Under the pieces are notes generated by a model, which saw only the letters and a list, made by a program, of their open reading frames with translations, did no database searches and had not been told where the DNA came from. From Cyclobacteriaceae bacterium (GTDB lineage Bacteria > Bacteroidota > Bacteroidia > Cytophagales > Cyclobacteriaceae), in contig JALHRJ010000035.1 of assembly GCA_022841475.1 (NCBI GenBank), forward strand, positions 1-44,210: DNA of 44,210 nucleotides, written 5' to 3'. Shown in pieces: positions 36,763-44,210 of this stretch. The position numbers were made by a program, and so were the translations under genes. Each line of letters starts with the position of its first letter. Within the stretch, counting starts at the first letter, position 1.

Positions 36763-36793
36763 AAAATCTCTGCGCCTTAGCGCCTTCGCGGTA
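36763..36793. repeat. Short CGCCTTAG/CGCCTTCG repeat between kynU and kmo
   Basis: The 78-base gap contains CTCTGCGCCTTAGCGCC followed by TTCGCGGTAA, built from two near-identical units CGCCTTAG and CGCCTTCG. I recall strings of the form ACCGCAAAGGCGCxAAGGCGCAGAG as dispersed intergenic repeats in many genomes, including Bacteroidota. Function is unknown. The gap contains no terminator with a T-run. Confidence 0.5.
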
Positions 36794-36823
36794 ATTATTC
36801 AGCCCTAAACCAAGGAACTAGAA

Positions 36824-38161
36824 ATGAACAAATCAAAACATATAGCAATTGCCGGAGCTGGCTTAGTGGGGTCCTTACTTTCAATCTACCTGGCCAAACG
36901 AGGCTATCAGGTTTCTGTTTTCGAACGGAGAGGAGATATGCGGAGCAGTGGTTACGAAGGTGGCCGTTCCATTAATCTCGCATTAAGCAACCGCGGCATT
37001 CGCGCATTAGATGAAGTGGGCTTGGCAGAAGAAATAAAAAAAGTTGCTATTCCGATGCATCGTAGAGCCATGCACGATCGCGAAGGTAATCTCACCTATC
37101 AGCCCTATGGTAAAGAAGGACAATTCATTAACTCCGTTTCGCGCGGTGCACTGAATATTGTATTAATGAATAAGGCCGAAGAATTGGGAGTAGAATTTAA
37201 TTTCCAACATCGGATAACTAAAGTTGATCTGGAAAGCACTACCCTAACAACAATCGACAGTCAACTGTCGACAGTCGACCGCAAGTTCGATTTAATCATT
37301 GGTTCTGATGGTGCCTTCTCTGCTGTGCGCGGAGCGTTGCAGTTTACCGATCGCTTTGATTATTCACAAGACTATATCGATCATGGTTACAAAGAACTTC
37401 ATATTCCGCCCGGAGCGGCCGGAGCATTTAAACTAGAAAAGAATGCGCTCCACATCTGGCCCCGCGAGAGTTTTATGATGATTGCCTTGCCCAATCCGGA
37501 TGGAAGCTTTACGTGCACATTATTTTTTCCGTTTGACGGAAATCCTTCTTTCAGTAAACTTAAAACAGACGCTGAAGTAAGTATGTTTTTTGAAAGCACG
37601 TTTACGGATGCTGTTGAACTCATGCCCACACTGCTTGAAGATTACAATACCAACCCCACCTCTTCGCTGGTTACAGTGCGATGCTATCCGTGGGTAAAAA
37701 ATAACACGTTGCTAATTGGCGATGCCGCACATGCTATCGTTCCCTTTTTTGGTCAGGGTATGAATGCTGGTTTTGAGGATTGCAGAATTTTAAATGAACT
37801 TCTCAATCAGTTTAATGATGACTGGAAAAAAGTTCTTCCAGCGTTTCAGCAAAGTCGAAAACAAGATGCCGATGCAATCGCACAACTCGCCCTTGATAAC
37901 TTCATTGAAATGCGCGACCTGGTGGCCGATGCCGATTTTCTACTGAGAAAAAAAATCGAAGCCCGTTTACATCAACTGTATCCCACCCAATGGATTCCGC
38001 TTTATTCCATGGTAACCTTTCACGACTCCATGCCTTATTCGACTGCCTATGAAACCGGACAAAAGCAAAAGAAAATTATGGATGAAGTAATGAAACAACC
38101 GGGTATTGAAAAAAACTGGGAGTCGTTGGATTTTAAAGCAATCGTTAAATCACTTATATAA
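36824..38161 (+). CDS. kmo: Kynurenine 3-monooxygenase
   Basis: This FAD- and NADPH-dependent hydroxylase turns kynurenine into 3-hydroxykynurenine. The 445-residue protein has the FAD dinucleotide motif IAGAGLVGSLLS near the N terminus and ERRGDMRSSGYEGGRSINLALSNRG in two adjoining segments. The Arg pair and Tyr of the substrate pocket are at about residues 80-81 (MHRRAMHDREGN) and 95 (YQPYG). The second FAD motif is LLIGDAAHAIVPFFGQGMNAG. The segment at about 140-155 (TLTTIDSQLSTVDRK) is encoded by a small palindromic DNA repeat and may be an acquired in-frame insertion. It is the last of the three plus-strand kynurenine genes. Confidence 0.93.
   Translation: MNKSKHIAIAGAGLVGSLLSIYLAKRGYQVSVFERRGDMRSSGYEGGRSINLALSNRGIRALDEVGLAEEIKKVAIPMHRRAMHDREGNLTYQPYGKEGQFINSVSRGALNIVLMNKAEELGVEFNFQHRITKVDLESTTLTTIDSQLSTVDRKFDLIIGSDGAFSAVRGALQFTDRFDYSQDYIDHGYKELHIPPGAAGAFKLEKNALHIWPRESFMMIALPNPDGSFTCTLFFPFDGNPSFSKLKTDAEVSMFFESTFTDAVELMPTLLEDYNTNPTSSLVTVRCYPWVKNNTLLIGDAAHAIVPFFGQGMNAGFEDCRILNELLNQFNDDWKKVLPAFQQSRKQDADAIAQLALDNFIEMRDLVADADFLLRKKIEARLHQLYPTQWIPLYSMVTFHDSMPYSTAYETGQKQKKIMDEVMKQPGIEKNWESLDFKAIVKSLI
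37254..37279. repeat. In-frame palindromic/direct repeat inside kmo
   Basis: TCGACAGTC occurs twice (37254-37262 and 37268-37276), and the second copy overlaps the perfect 12-bp palindrome ACTGTCGACAGT (37264-37275). It lies within the reading frame and encodes part of a variable loop just before FDLIIGSDGA. Confidence 0.6.
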
Positions 38162-38163
38162 GC

Positions 38164-38333
38164 GTGGGGCTGATAAAAAAAGTCAAACTGTCATCGCGGC
38201 CCTGGAGCCGCGATCCAGTGAAGAATACACAATTCGGGATTCCGGGTCAAGCCTGCCTTTGCCGAAGCGGCTACGCGCAGGCAGGCCCGGAATGACACTT
38301 CGATTGATGTTTTGACTTTTTGATTAGCACCAC
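38164..38333. repeat. Compound palindromic element with a nested palindrome, at a convergent junction
   Basis: Outer arms 38164-38189 and 38309-38333 are an imperfect inverted repeat (GTGGGGCTGATAAAAAAAG against CTTTTTGATTAGCACCAC). They enclose hairpin 38193-38214 (ATCGCGGC, loop CCTGGA, GCCGCGAT) and hairpin 38239-38293 (ATTCCGGG and CCCGGAAT). The loop of the second hairpin holds TCAA-G plus a 34-base insert (38252-38285) bounded by CCTGCC and GGCAGG, with an internal GCCG-AAG-CGGC. Without the insert the loop would read as the simple GGGTCAAGCCC palindrome. The element fills the gap between kmo and the convergent mltF-like gene. Confidence 0.75.
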
Positions 38334-38336
38334 ACC

Positions 38337-39776
38337 TTAAGCATCAATCCTAAGTTTGTATTCATCATAGCGCTGCAGCACTTCTTTGACGTATTTAACA
38401 GGACCATCGCAGCGGCAATAACCAACGGTTACAAGCGGATCGCGAAAATATTTCGGGTCTGCCTTCTTAAGAAGAAAATATTCTACGTTGTCGTTCCACA
38501 CGGTTGGATCTTTTCCATATTTACGCGTGAGTTTTTGTGCATCGCGTACATGCGAAAGACCAACATTGTAGGAGGCTAAAATAAATTTTATTCGCTCCTC
38601 CGGATCCGGAACGCTCTTGGACCATTGCGTATCCAGAAATTTCAAAAATTTAATACCCACCGTTATGTTTTGAGCCGGGTCCCACAAATTGCTCACCTTA
38701 AAAAATTCTCCAGTCTCTGGCATTACCTGCATGAGCCCGATGGCTCCGGCCCACGACTTCACCTGCGGGTTAAAGTTGGATTCCTGGTACGCAACCGAGG
38801 CAATCAAGCGCCAGTCCCAGCCAATCTTCTCCGCTTCTTTTTTTAGCTGCTCATCAAAGGGTGAAAGTTGCTTGCCCGCCAACGAAGAATAGTCACTCGT
38901 AATTCTTGCCTCGGTTAAACGTGGGCTCTCAAAATATTTTTTATAGATCACCCTAAATGTTCCGGTTCGCTTTACCTCTTTCATCCAGCTATTAAGTTCG
39001 TTTAATAAGTCGGGAGAATTTTTGCGAACCGCCCAGGCAATTTGTTGTGGCAAACTAAGTACCGTCTTGATGTCGAGGTTGGGAAAATAAAAGGAGTTAA
39101 CCATGGCAATGGTTTGATCGGTGACAGTATACTTTATTTCGCCTGTAGCAACTTTGCGAATGAGTGATTCCGTCTCAGCGCTTGCGCTATCTTCTACTAT
39201 TTTGATTTCGCCACCCACTTCGCTGGATAAATTAACCATGCGTTCTTTAAAAGAGGATCCTTGCATGACGTGCACTTGCTTACCAATGAGTGCTGCCGGA
39301 TTGCGGATTAATTTCTTTTCAACAAGTTGTGGTGGTTGCATACGCCAATTGGCGGGTTTCTTTTGAACCAGCACCTGATGCGTGTTGAAATGAGTCTCTG
39401 TAAAAGCAAGATAGTTCAGTCGCTCCTGCGTGATGGTAAGCGGAAACGCCAAGATGTCGCCTTCTCCTTTGTTCAGCATATCAATGGATTGCTCAATGCC
39501 TGTTACAAGCTTGATCTTCAAACCAACCTTGAGATGATCAGTGAGGCGTTTGAGCAATTCATACTCATAGCCCATGGTTCGGCCTTTGTAAATAAAATAA
39601 CTGATGGAATTGTTATCCAAAAGAGCGACCAGATACCCACGCTTGCGAATGGCATCCAGGTCAAGATCAACTAAGGGTTCTTTTGCAAAACTCTCTTCAC
39701 TGTTCAATTTGCTACAAGCAACCAGGCAGGAAAGCGCTAAAACAAGAGAAAAAAGCCAGCCACCGCTTCGGGTCAT
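38337..39776 (-). CDS. mltF: MltF-like membrane-bound lytic transglycosylase, lipoprotein
   Basis: This is a murein lytic transglycosylase fused to a solute-binding-protein-like sensor domain, as in MltF. With the Met at 39776 the protein is 479 residues and begins with a lipoprotein signal ending LVAC (Cys21). Twenty-five upstream codons are open but spoil the signal. An SBP_bac_3-type domain covers about 40-290 (RGYLVALLDNNSISYFIYKG, TFRVIYKKYF). The SLT domain follows (about 315-450), with catalytic Glu in SVAYQESNFNPQVKS and motifs AIGLMQVMPETG and LASYNVGLSHV. A CxC pair lies near the C terminus (VGYCRCDGPVKYV). It is convergent with kmo and downstream of the TonB receptor terminator. 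Confidence 0.9.
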   Translation of the reverse strand: MTRSGGWLFSLVLALSCLVACSKLNSEESFAKEPLVDLDLDAIRKRGYLVALLDNNSISYFIYKGRTMGYEYELLKRLTDHLKVGLKIKLVTGIEQSIDMLNKGEGDILAFPLTITQERLNYLAFTETHFNTHQVLVQKKPANWRMQPPQLVEKKLIRNPAALIGKQVHVMQGSSFKERMVNLSSEVGGEIKIVEDSASAETESLIRKVATGEIKYTVTDQTIAMVNSFYFPNLDIKTVLSLPQQIAWAVRKNSPDLLNELNSWMKEVKRTGTFRVIYKKYFESPRLTEARITSDYSSLAGKQLSPFDEQLKKEAEKIGWDWRLIASVAYQESNFNPQVKSWAGAIGLMQVMPETGEFFKVSNLWDPAQNITVGIKFLKFLDTQWSKSVPDPEERIKFILASYNVGLSHVRDAQKLTRKYGKDPTVWNDNVEYFLLKKADPKYFRDPLVTVGYCRCDGPVKYVKEVLQRYDEYKLRIDA

Positions 39777-39804
39777 AAATTGAAGATACGGTTTCCGCCC
39801 TAAA

Positions 39805-39832
39805 TAAAAAAAGGCCCCGAAGGGCCTCTTTT
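39805..39832 (-). terminator. Rho-independent terminator of the TonB receptor gene
   Basis: AGGCCC and GGGCCT (39812-39827) form a 6-bp GC-rich stem around a four-base loop that reads TTCG on the minus strand. A run of seven T follows on that strand. It lies about 25 bases past the receptor stop and just before the mltF-like gene, so it separates the two. Confidence 0.88.
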
Positions 39833-39854
39833 GTTGGAATTTAATTGTCAACTA

Positions 39855-42800
39855 CTAATTGAAGATGTAACGAATACCTAATTGCATCTGCCATACATCA
39901 CCTAAGGTAGTCCGGGTTCCATAGGTGGAAGTAGGAAGAGCGCCATTTACAGCACTAAATCTGTATTGAGGTACACCGGCTGTTACACCTCTGAATTCAA
40001 GAGGGCTGGAGTTGATAATTCTATCACCCACACCCCAGTTATTATTAATCATGTTTCCAAAATTAAAAATATCAGCACGCAATTGAATCGTGTTACGCTT
40101 TCCTTTTACGTCAACAAAGAAATCCTGGACAAAAGATAAATCCACGCTACTTACCCAAGGCATGAGTACGCCATTACGTTCTGTATATTGCCCTCTGCGT
40201 GAGCTTAAATACTCGTCTTGATTAATATAAGCCTCGAATGCGGCAGACTGATCAGCGGCAGTGAAGGTTACAGGGTTACCTGATACAGTAATCGTGTAAT
40301 TTTGAAAGTTCATTTCGCTGGCATCTCTGGGAACATACATCAGATCATTGCTAAAGAGTTGATCTCCGTTCACGTCACCATTAACACGGTATGTAAATCT
40401 TCCCTGATTTCGAGCTTCAAAAAACAATGATAATTGTGAAGCAAAGTGCCCTGCATACTCCTTGCGGTAAGAAAGAGCCGCGATAATCCGGTGGCGCAAA
40501 TCATTATTTGAAAATGCTAGATCCGGACGGTTATTACCATTCAAGGTAAAATTATCTCTCCAGGAAGAAAAAGCAATAGATCCTGCACTTATTATATCTT
40601 GTGTATTACTATAGTTGTAGGCAACCATAGTATAAAGTCCTTTAGTAGAAGGACGCTCTAACTTTACAGTAGCAGAATATCCTTTGCCCTCGTTGGTATT
40701 CTTTAATAAAATTGCATCAGTAACATTATCATTTACCCGAAGCGCGTTGTTTTGAGCGTTTCCTGAAAGACCTAAACCTGGAAAAGTAGGCCGATTATCG
40801 GCACCACTTAACGTACCACTGGCTGGTTCGAGGTTAGCATTTATGTACGTAACGTTATTTACTTCCTGATTGTAAATAAATTCCGCAGTTCCTACTATGC
40901 CGTAAGGCAACTGTTTATCGATGGCTATATTCGTTTTCCAGGTTTGGGGAAACTTAAAATCCCGATCCGTCACAGCAATATTGTAAGAAGCCGCTGGTTG
41001 GCCTGGGTTAGGAGGCAAATTGTAAGCCGTTACGTCAGGGCTGAAAGGATAAGTACCAGTAGTGTTATCGGCTCGTAGTGATCCGGTAAGAATTCCATTA
41101 TTACTCATTTGATTTGAAATCCAAACGAATGCCGGTCTTCCTGAAAACACTCCTGTTCCTCCTCGTATTTGCAGTGAGCGATCACCCATCACATCCCAAT
41201 TGAAACCGATTCTTGGGGATATAAGAGCCTGAGTTTTTGGTAACTCAGCCGTGCTTAATTTGATTGGATCTCCATTTTCATCTTTGAAGGTGTACCCTGT
41301 AACCTGTGTGTTTTCCAATGGTTCAGTATTTTTAAAGGAAGGTACATCCACACGCAAACCTCCGGTAAGTTTAAAAGTTGAGCTTACCTGAAACTCGTCT
41401 TGCACATAGAAACCAATCTGACTAGCTCTTGTGGTTGCTGTTGGTAGAGCACTATTTTCAAGATTTGAATAGGTTAATTGGTACCTGCGTAAAGTTGGGT
41501 TGTTTGTATTATCTGCGTCAGTATCGTTATAAAAATCCTGTAATGAGTTGTATACAAACTGTCCATAATAGGTAGGCGTAAACGTATTGTCAAATTTGAA
41601 AGATTCAAAGTTTACTCCAGCCGTTAGCGTGTGCTTACCAGCATAATAGGTAAAGTTGTCCTGAAATTGCCATGTGTCGGTATTCAAAATGTTATTGGGT
41701 GTAAAAGGCTCGTATCCAAAATTGGTATAGTTGCGGCCACCCTCAAGAATATCAACCAACGGGAAAATGCCACCCAAGCTGCTTCTATAATCACGATTGG
41801 CAGTAAAGCCAGCAATGATGTTATTAGAAAACCGATTGCCCAAAAAGTTATGTTCTGCAATGATGGAGTTGATATCGTTATTGATTACATAGTTTGCATT
41901 TTGGAAGTTCATAGCAAAACCATTGTCTCTTCGGTTATTGAACGACCCACTGTTACTGGTAGGCACATCACGCGAAGATTTTAAGTAGTTGTAGCGGATG
42001 CTGAATTTACTTTTTTGGCTCATGTTATAATCCAAACGAATCAACGCTTTGTCACTTTGGGTTGCTAAAGCATAGTTTTCGTAAGCACCTGGATTGTATC
42101 CAAAATTATTAATCAAATAGCTGCTTAATGCATCCAGGTCTGAAGCTAAAACGCGAGATACGTTAGCCGCGCCATCGTTAATACCGGGTCTTAAGGCAAC
42201 AAAGTTTGTAGCAGGATCTTCTCTTCTTTCTTGTTCACCATTGATAAAAAAGAACAGCTTATCTTTAATTATTGCACCACCAGCCCGAAATCCTTGCTGT
42301 TTTACACTAAAATCCTGTGTAACTACTTCTTCATCTTTCGCTTTATCTCCAACCAACTTTTCGCTGCGCGTATTAAAAAATACGGATCCTGAAAATTCAT
42401 TGGTTCCACTACGCGTAACGGCATTTACACCGGCTCCGGTGAATCCACCCTGACGAACATCGAACGGAGCAACGTTAACCTGGATTTCCTGAATGGCATC
42501 CAGCGAGATAGGGGTTGAGTTTGTTTGCCCCCCGGGTACATCGGACAAACCAAAGCTGTTATTAAAGATAGATCCATCAATGGTCAGGTTGTTAAAACGT
42601 GAATCAGCACCACTAAAAGACCGACCATTGGCTTGTGGCGTTAACCGGGTAAAATCTGAAAGGTCACGGCTAATAGTCGGCATAGCGCTTATAGTTCCTA
42701 TGCCAATGTTTGTACCAGCACCCGTGCGCTCATCATTTAGTAAGGGATTAGTAGAAACCACGATCTCCTGCAATTCTGTACCTGATTCCACAAGGGTTGT

Positions 42801-43115
42801 GTTTAGCACAAAATTCTGACCGAGCGAAAGATTTAACCCTTCTAGCACATATTCCTGATACCCCACGAAGGAGATGCTAACTTTATAAGGTCCACCAATC
42901 CGTAAACCTGGAAGTGTAAATCGGCCATCTGAACGACTGGCTGATCCATACGTGGTACCAGAGGGCACATGCACAGCAACAATATTGGCGCCTGGTAGAC
43001 CTGCGCCAGTTGCATCTTTGACTTCGCCACTGATTGTGGCGGTAGTCACACCTTGCGCAAGCACGCCCACAGAAGACGCAAATACGAAGGCTAAAAACAG
43101 TAAAATTTTCCTCAT
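39855..43115 (-). CDS. Oar-like TonB-dependent outer-membrane receptor
   Basis: This 1086-residue outer-membrane receptor is predicted to import or bind a large substrate using TonB energy. A signal peptide (1-21, ending VLAQ) is followed by a carboxypeptidase-regulatory-like domain at about 24-110 (ATISGEVKDATGAGLPGANI, SDGRFTLPGLRIGGPYKVS). A plug occupies about 130-250 (NNLTIDGSIFNNSFGLSD, GAGVNAVTRSGTNEFSGSVF) and a barrel the rest, ending WQMQLGIRYIFN. The RSGTNEFSGS and DFTRLTPQANGRSFSGADSR segments are typical of Oar-like receptors. No SusD-like partner is adjacent, which speaks against a glycan SusCD pair. The substrate is unknown. It has its own terminator and a possible -7 box upstream. 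Confidence 0.9.
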   Translation of the reverse strand: MRKILLFLAFVFASSVGVLAQGVTTATISGEVKDATGAGLPGANIVAVHVPSGTTYGSASRSDGRFTLPGLRIGGPYKVSISFVGYQEYVLEGLNLSLGQNFVLNTTLVESGTELQEIVVSTNPLLNDERTGAGTNIGIGTISAMPTISRDLSDFTRLTPQANGRSFSGADSRFNNLTIDGSIFNNSFGLSDVPGGQTNSTPISLDAIQEIQVNVAPFDVRQGGFTGAGVNAVTRSGTNEFSGSVFFNTRSEKLVGDKAKDEEVVTQDFSVKQQGFRAGGAIIKDKLFFFINGEQERREDPATNFVALRPGINDGAANVSRVLASDLDALSSYLINNFGYNPGAYENYALATQSDKALIRLDYNMSQKSKFSIRYNYLKSSRDVPTSNSGSFNNRRDNGFAMNFQNANYVINNDINSIIAEHNFLGNRFSNNIIAGFTANRDYRSSLGGIFPLVDILEGGRNYTNFGYEPFTPNNILNTDTWQFQDNFTYYAGKHTLTAGVNFESFKFDNTFTPTYYGQFVYNSLQDFYNDTDADNTNNPTLRRYQLTYSNLENSALPTATTRASQIGFYVQDEFQVSSTFKLTGGLRVDVPSFKNTEPLENTQVTGYTFKDENGDPIKLSTAELPKTQALISPRIGFNWDVMGDRSLQIRGGTGVFSGRPAFVWISNQMSNNGILTGSLRADNTTGTYPFSPDVTAYNLPPNPGQPAASYNIAVTDRDFKFPQTWKTNIAIDKQLPYGIVGTAEFIYNQEVNNVTYINANLEPASGTLSGADNRPTFPGLGLSGNAQNNALRVNDNVTDAILLKNTNEGKGYSATVKLERPSTKGLYTMVAYNYSNTQDIISAGSIAFSSWRDNFTLNGNNRPDLAFSNNDLRHRIIAALSYRKEYAGHFASQLSLFFEARNQGRFTYRVNGDVNGDQLFSNDLMYVPRDASEMNFQNYTITVSGNPVTFTAADQSAAFEAYINQDEYLSSRRGQYTERNGVLMPWVSSVDLSFVQDFFVDVKGKRNTIQLRADIFNFGNMINNNWGVGDRIINSSPLEFRGVTAGVPQYRFSAVNGALPTSTYGTRTTLGDVWQMQLGIRYIFN

Positions 43116-43147
43116 AATGTATGGTTTTAGTGTTTGATTTCCGGTGG

Positions 43148-43155
43148 CAAAAGTA
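43148..43155 (-). promoter_or_regulatory. Possible -7 box of the TonB receptor gene
   Basis: On the minus strand TACTTTTG matches the Bacteroidota -7 consensus TAnnTTTG and lies 32 bases before the ATG. The identical octamer precedes gcvH. No clear -33 box is visible at standard spacing. Confidence 0.4.
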
Positions 43156-43305
43156 TCCTTTTGAGCCTATAAATAGTCAGGGTCTATTTTAAATCTTTCA
43201 AACATTTTATTAACAATTTCATAACCTCCTGAACCACTAGTACTATATCGTTTGCACTTTGAGTTAAAAACCAATTACTTCCATTTTTTAAATTCAGTCC
43301 AATCC

Positions 43306-44210
43306 ATGAAAAAGTACCTTATTCTGCTTATTGCCAGTTTTGCTACCCCATATTTCCTTCAGGCCCAGACCGATTTGTCTTATTATTTGCCACCACACGT
43401 TCAATATAACCCGGCCATTCCAACCCCTCAATCCATCATCGGGCACCACGTGGGCGAATGGCATGTAACCCACGATAAGCTGGTGAATTACATGATGGCG
43501 CTTGATAAAGCCAGCGACCGGATTTCTCTTGAGATAACCGGGCAAACACACGAGGCCCGAACGCTGCTTTTACTTACCATTACGTCACCAAAAAATCATC
43601 AAAACATTGAAGCTATACGACTACAGCATCTTCAATTGGGTGATGCTTCCAAATCTGGTTCGTTGGATGTAAAAAATATGCCGGCTGTTTTTTATCTCGG
43701 CTGCAGCATTCATGGCAACGAAGCCAGTGGTGCCAATGCCGGGTTGCTGATGGCTTATCACCTCGCAGCAGCACAAGGCGCGGAAATTGAAAAGTATCTG
43801 GAGAATACTGTGATCTTATTCGATCCCAGTTTCAACCCTGATGGATTGCAACGCTTTTCTTCGTGGGTAAACTCACGCAAAAGCAAAGTGATTTCTACCG
43901 ATCCTAACGACACCGAGCACCATGAAGCGTGGCCCGGTGGCCGGTTCAATCATTACTGGTTTGACTTAAACCGCGACTGGCTGGTGGCGCAAAATCCGGA
44001 GTCGCAGGCACGCGCTAAAAAATTTCAAGCATGGCGACCCAACGTTCTTACCGACCATCACGAACAAGGCACCAATGCGACCTTCTTCTTTATGCCGGGA
44101 GTTCCCTCGCGTGTTCATCCGCTTACGCCCGAAAAAAATCAGGAGCTAACACGTAAGATGGGTGAATATCATGCGAAAGCATTGGATCAGATTGGCTCGC
44201 TTTATTTCAC
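43306..44210 (+). CDS. M14-family zinc carboxypeptidase, N-terminal part (cut by window edge)
   Basis: An open frame starts at the ATG at 43306 and runs to the last base without a stop, giving 301 codons of a longer protein. A signal peptide covers about 1-21 (ending LQAQ). The zinc motif HxxE is His136/Glu139 in GCSIHGNEASGANAG. The Asn-Arg type substrate segment reads FNHYWFDLNRDW, NPDG lies at about 177-180, and the third zinc His is in LTDHHEQG (His251 or His252). This is the M14 carboxypeptidase order. The protein is exported. Whether it ends in a type IX sorting domain cannot be seen here. It is divergent from the TonB receptor, 190 bases away. Confidence 0.88.
   Translation, partial: MKKYLILLIASFATPYFLQAQTDLSYYLPPHVQYNPAIPTPQSIIGHHVGEWHVTHDKLVNYMMALDKASDRISLEITGQTHEARTLLLLTITSPKNHQNIEAIRLQHLQLGDASKSGSLDVKNMPAVFYLGCSIHGNEASGANAGLLMAYHLAAAQGAEIEKYLENTVILFDPSFNPDGLQRFSSWVNSRKSKVISTDPNDTEHHEAWPGGRFNHYWFDLNRDWLVAQNPESQARAKKFQAWRPNVLTDHHEQGTNATFFFMPGVPSRVHPLTPEKNQELTRKMGEYHAKALDQIGSLYF

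Noticed and set aside
39855..43115. SusC-type glycan receptor of a polysaccharide utilisation locus
   Set aside because: No SusD gene, glycoside hydrolase or hybrid two-component regulator is nearby, and the motifs fit Oar-like receptors better.
43294..43551. Minus-strand open frame of 85 codons at the M14 gene start
   Set aside because: It lies fully opposite the signal peptide and N-terminal part of a clear M14 carboxypeptidase.

Overview
The window looks like chromosomal DNA of a gliding, Cytophagales-type member of the Bacteroidota. Supporting features are a full-length SprA (type IX secretion translocon), an Oar-like TonB-dependent receptor, a DUF4837-type lipoprotein, OmpA/PD40 and TPR-CHAT envelope proteins, few clear Shine-Dalgarno sites, and TAnnTTTG-like -7 promoter boxes. 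I found no rRNA, tRNA, CRISPR array, insertion sequence or phage gene. No gap between genes exceeds about 200 bases.

Layout. Bases 1-7,000 hold plus-strand housekeeping and envelope genes: tatA, gatA, a MltD-like transglycosylase with two LysM domains, a DUF4837-type lipoprotein and the malic enzyme/phosphotransacetylase-like fusion maeB. A convergent, divergent-sequence MreB paralogue follows. Bases 7,965-17,150 hold ruvA, sprA (2378 codons), gcvH and lipA, a core cluster pairing the lipoyl acceptor GcvH with lipoyl synthase. Bases 17,160-26,450 are mainly salvage genes. On the minus strand lie a sugar-1-phosphate nucleotidyltransferase, a NahK-like sugar 1-kinase, an M28 peptidase and a lone minimal nucleotidyltransferase. 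Divergent from them is a FucP-type sugar transporter translationally coupled to a lipoprotein nucleoside hydrolase. This meets, end to end, a pnuC-nadR pair for nicotinamide riboside uptake and conversion to NAD. A membrane protein of unknown function follows.

Bases 26,440-38,161 are a kynurenine-degradation locus. Divergent plus-strand genes encode 3-hydroxyanthranilate dioxygenase, kynureninase and kynurenine 3-monooxygenase. The minus strand carries an ALDH8A1-like 2-aminomuconate-semialdehyde dehydrogenase and an SDR protein lacking the usual Tyr/Lys catalytic pair. The same minus-strand run contains an OmpA/PD40 protein and a tight three-gene set of outer-membrane barrel, secreted TPR-CHAT caspase-like protease and second barrel. 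The end of the window holds a MltF-like lytic transglycosylase, an Oar-like TonB receptor and the start of an M14 zinc carboxypeptidase cut by the window edge.

The best candidates for something new are: the barrel/TPR-CHAT/barrel set embedded in the kynurenine locus; the active-site-substituted SDR; two compound palindromic elements of matching architecture at convergent gene ends, one carrying a second palindrome nested in its loop; and perfect palindromes in two divergent promoter regions of the salvage genes.
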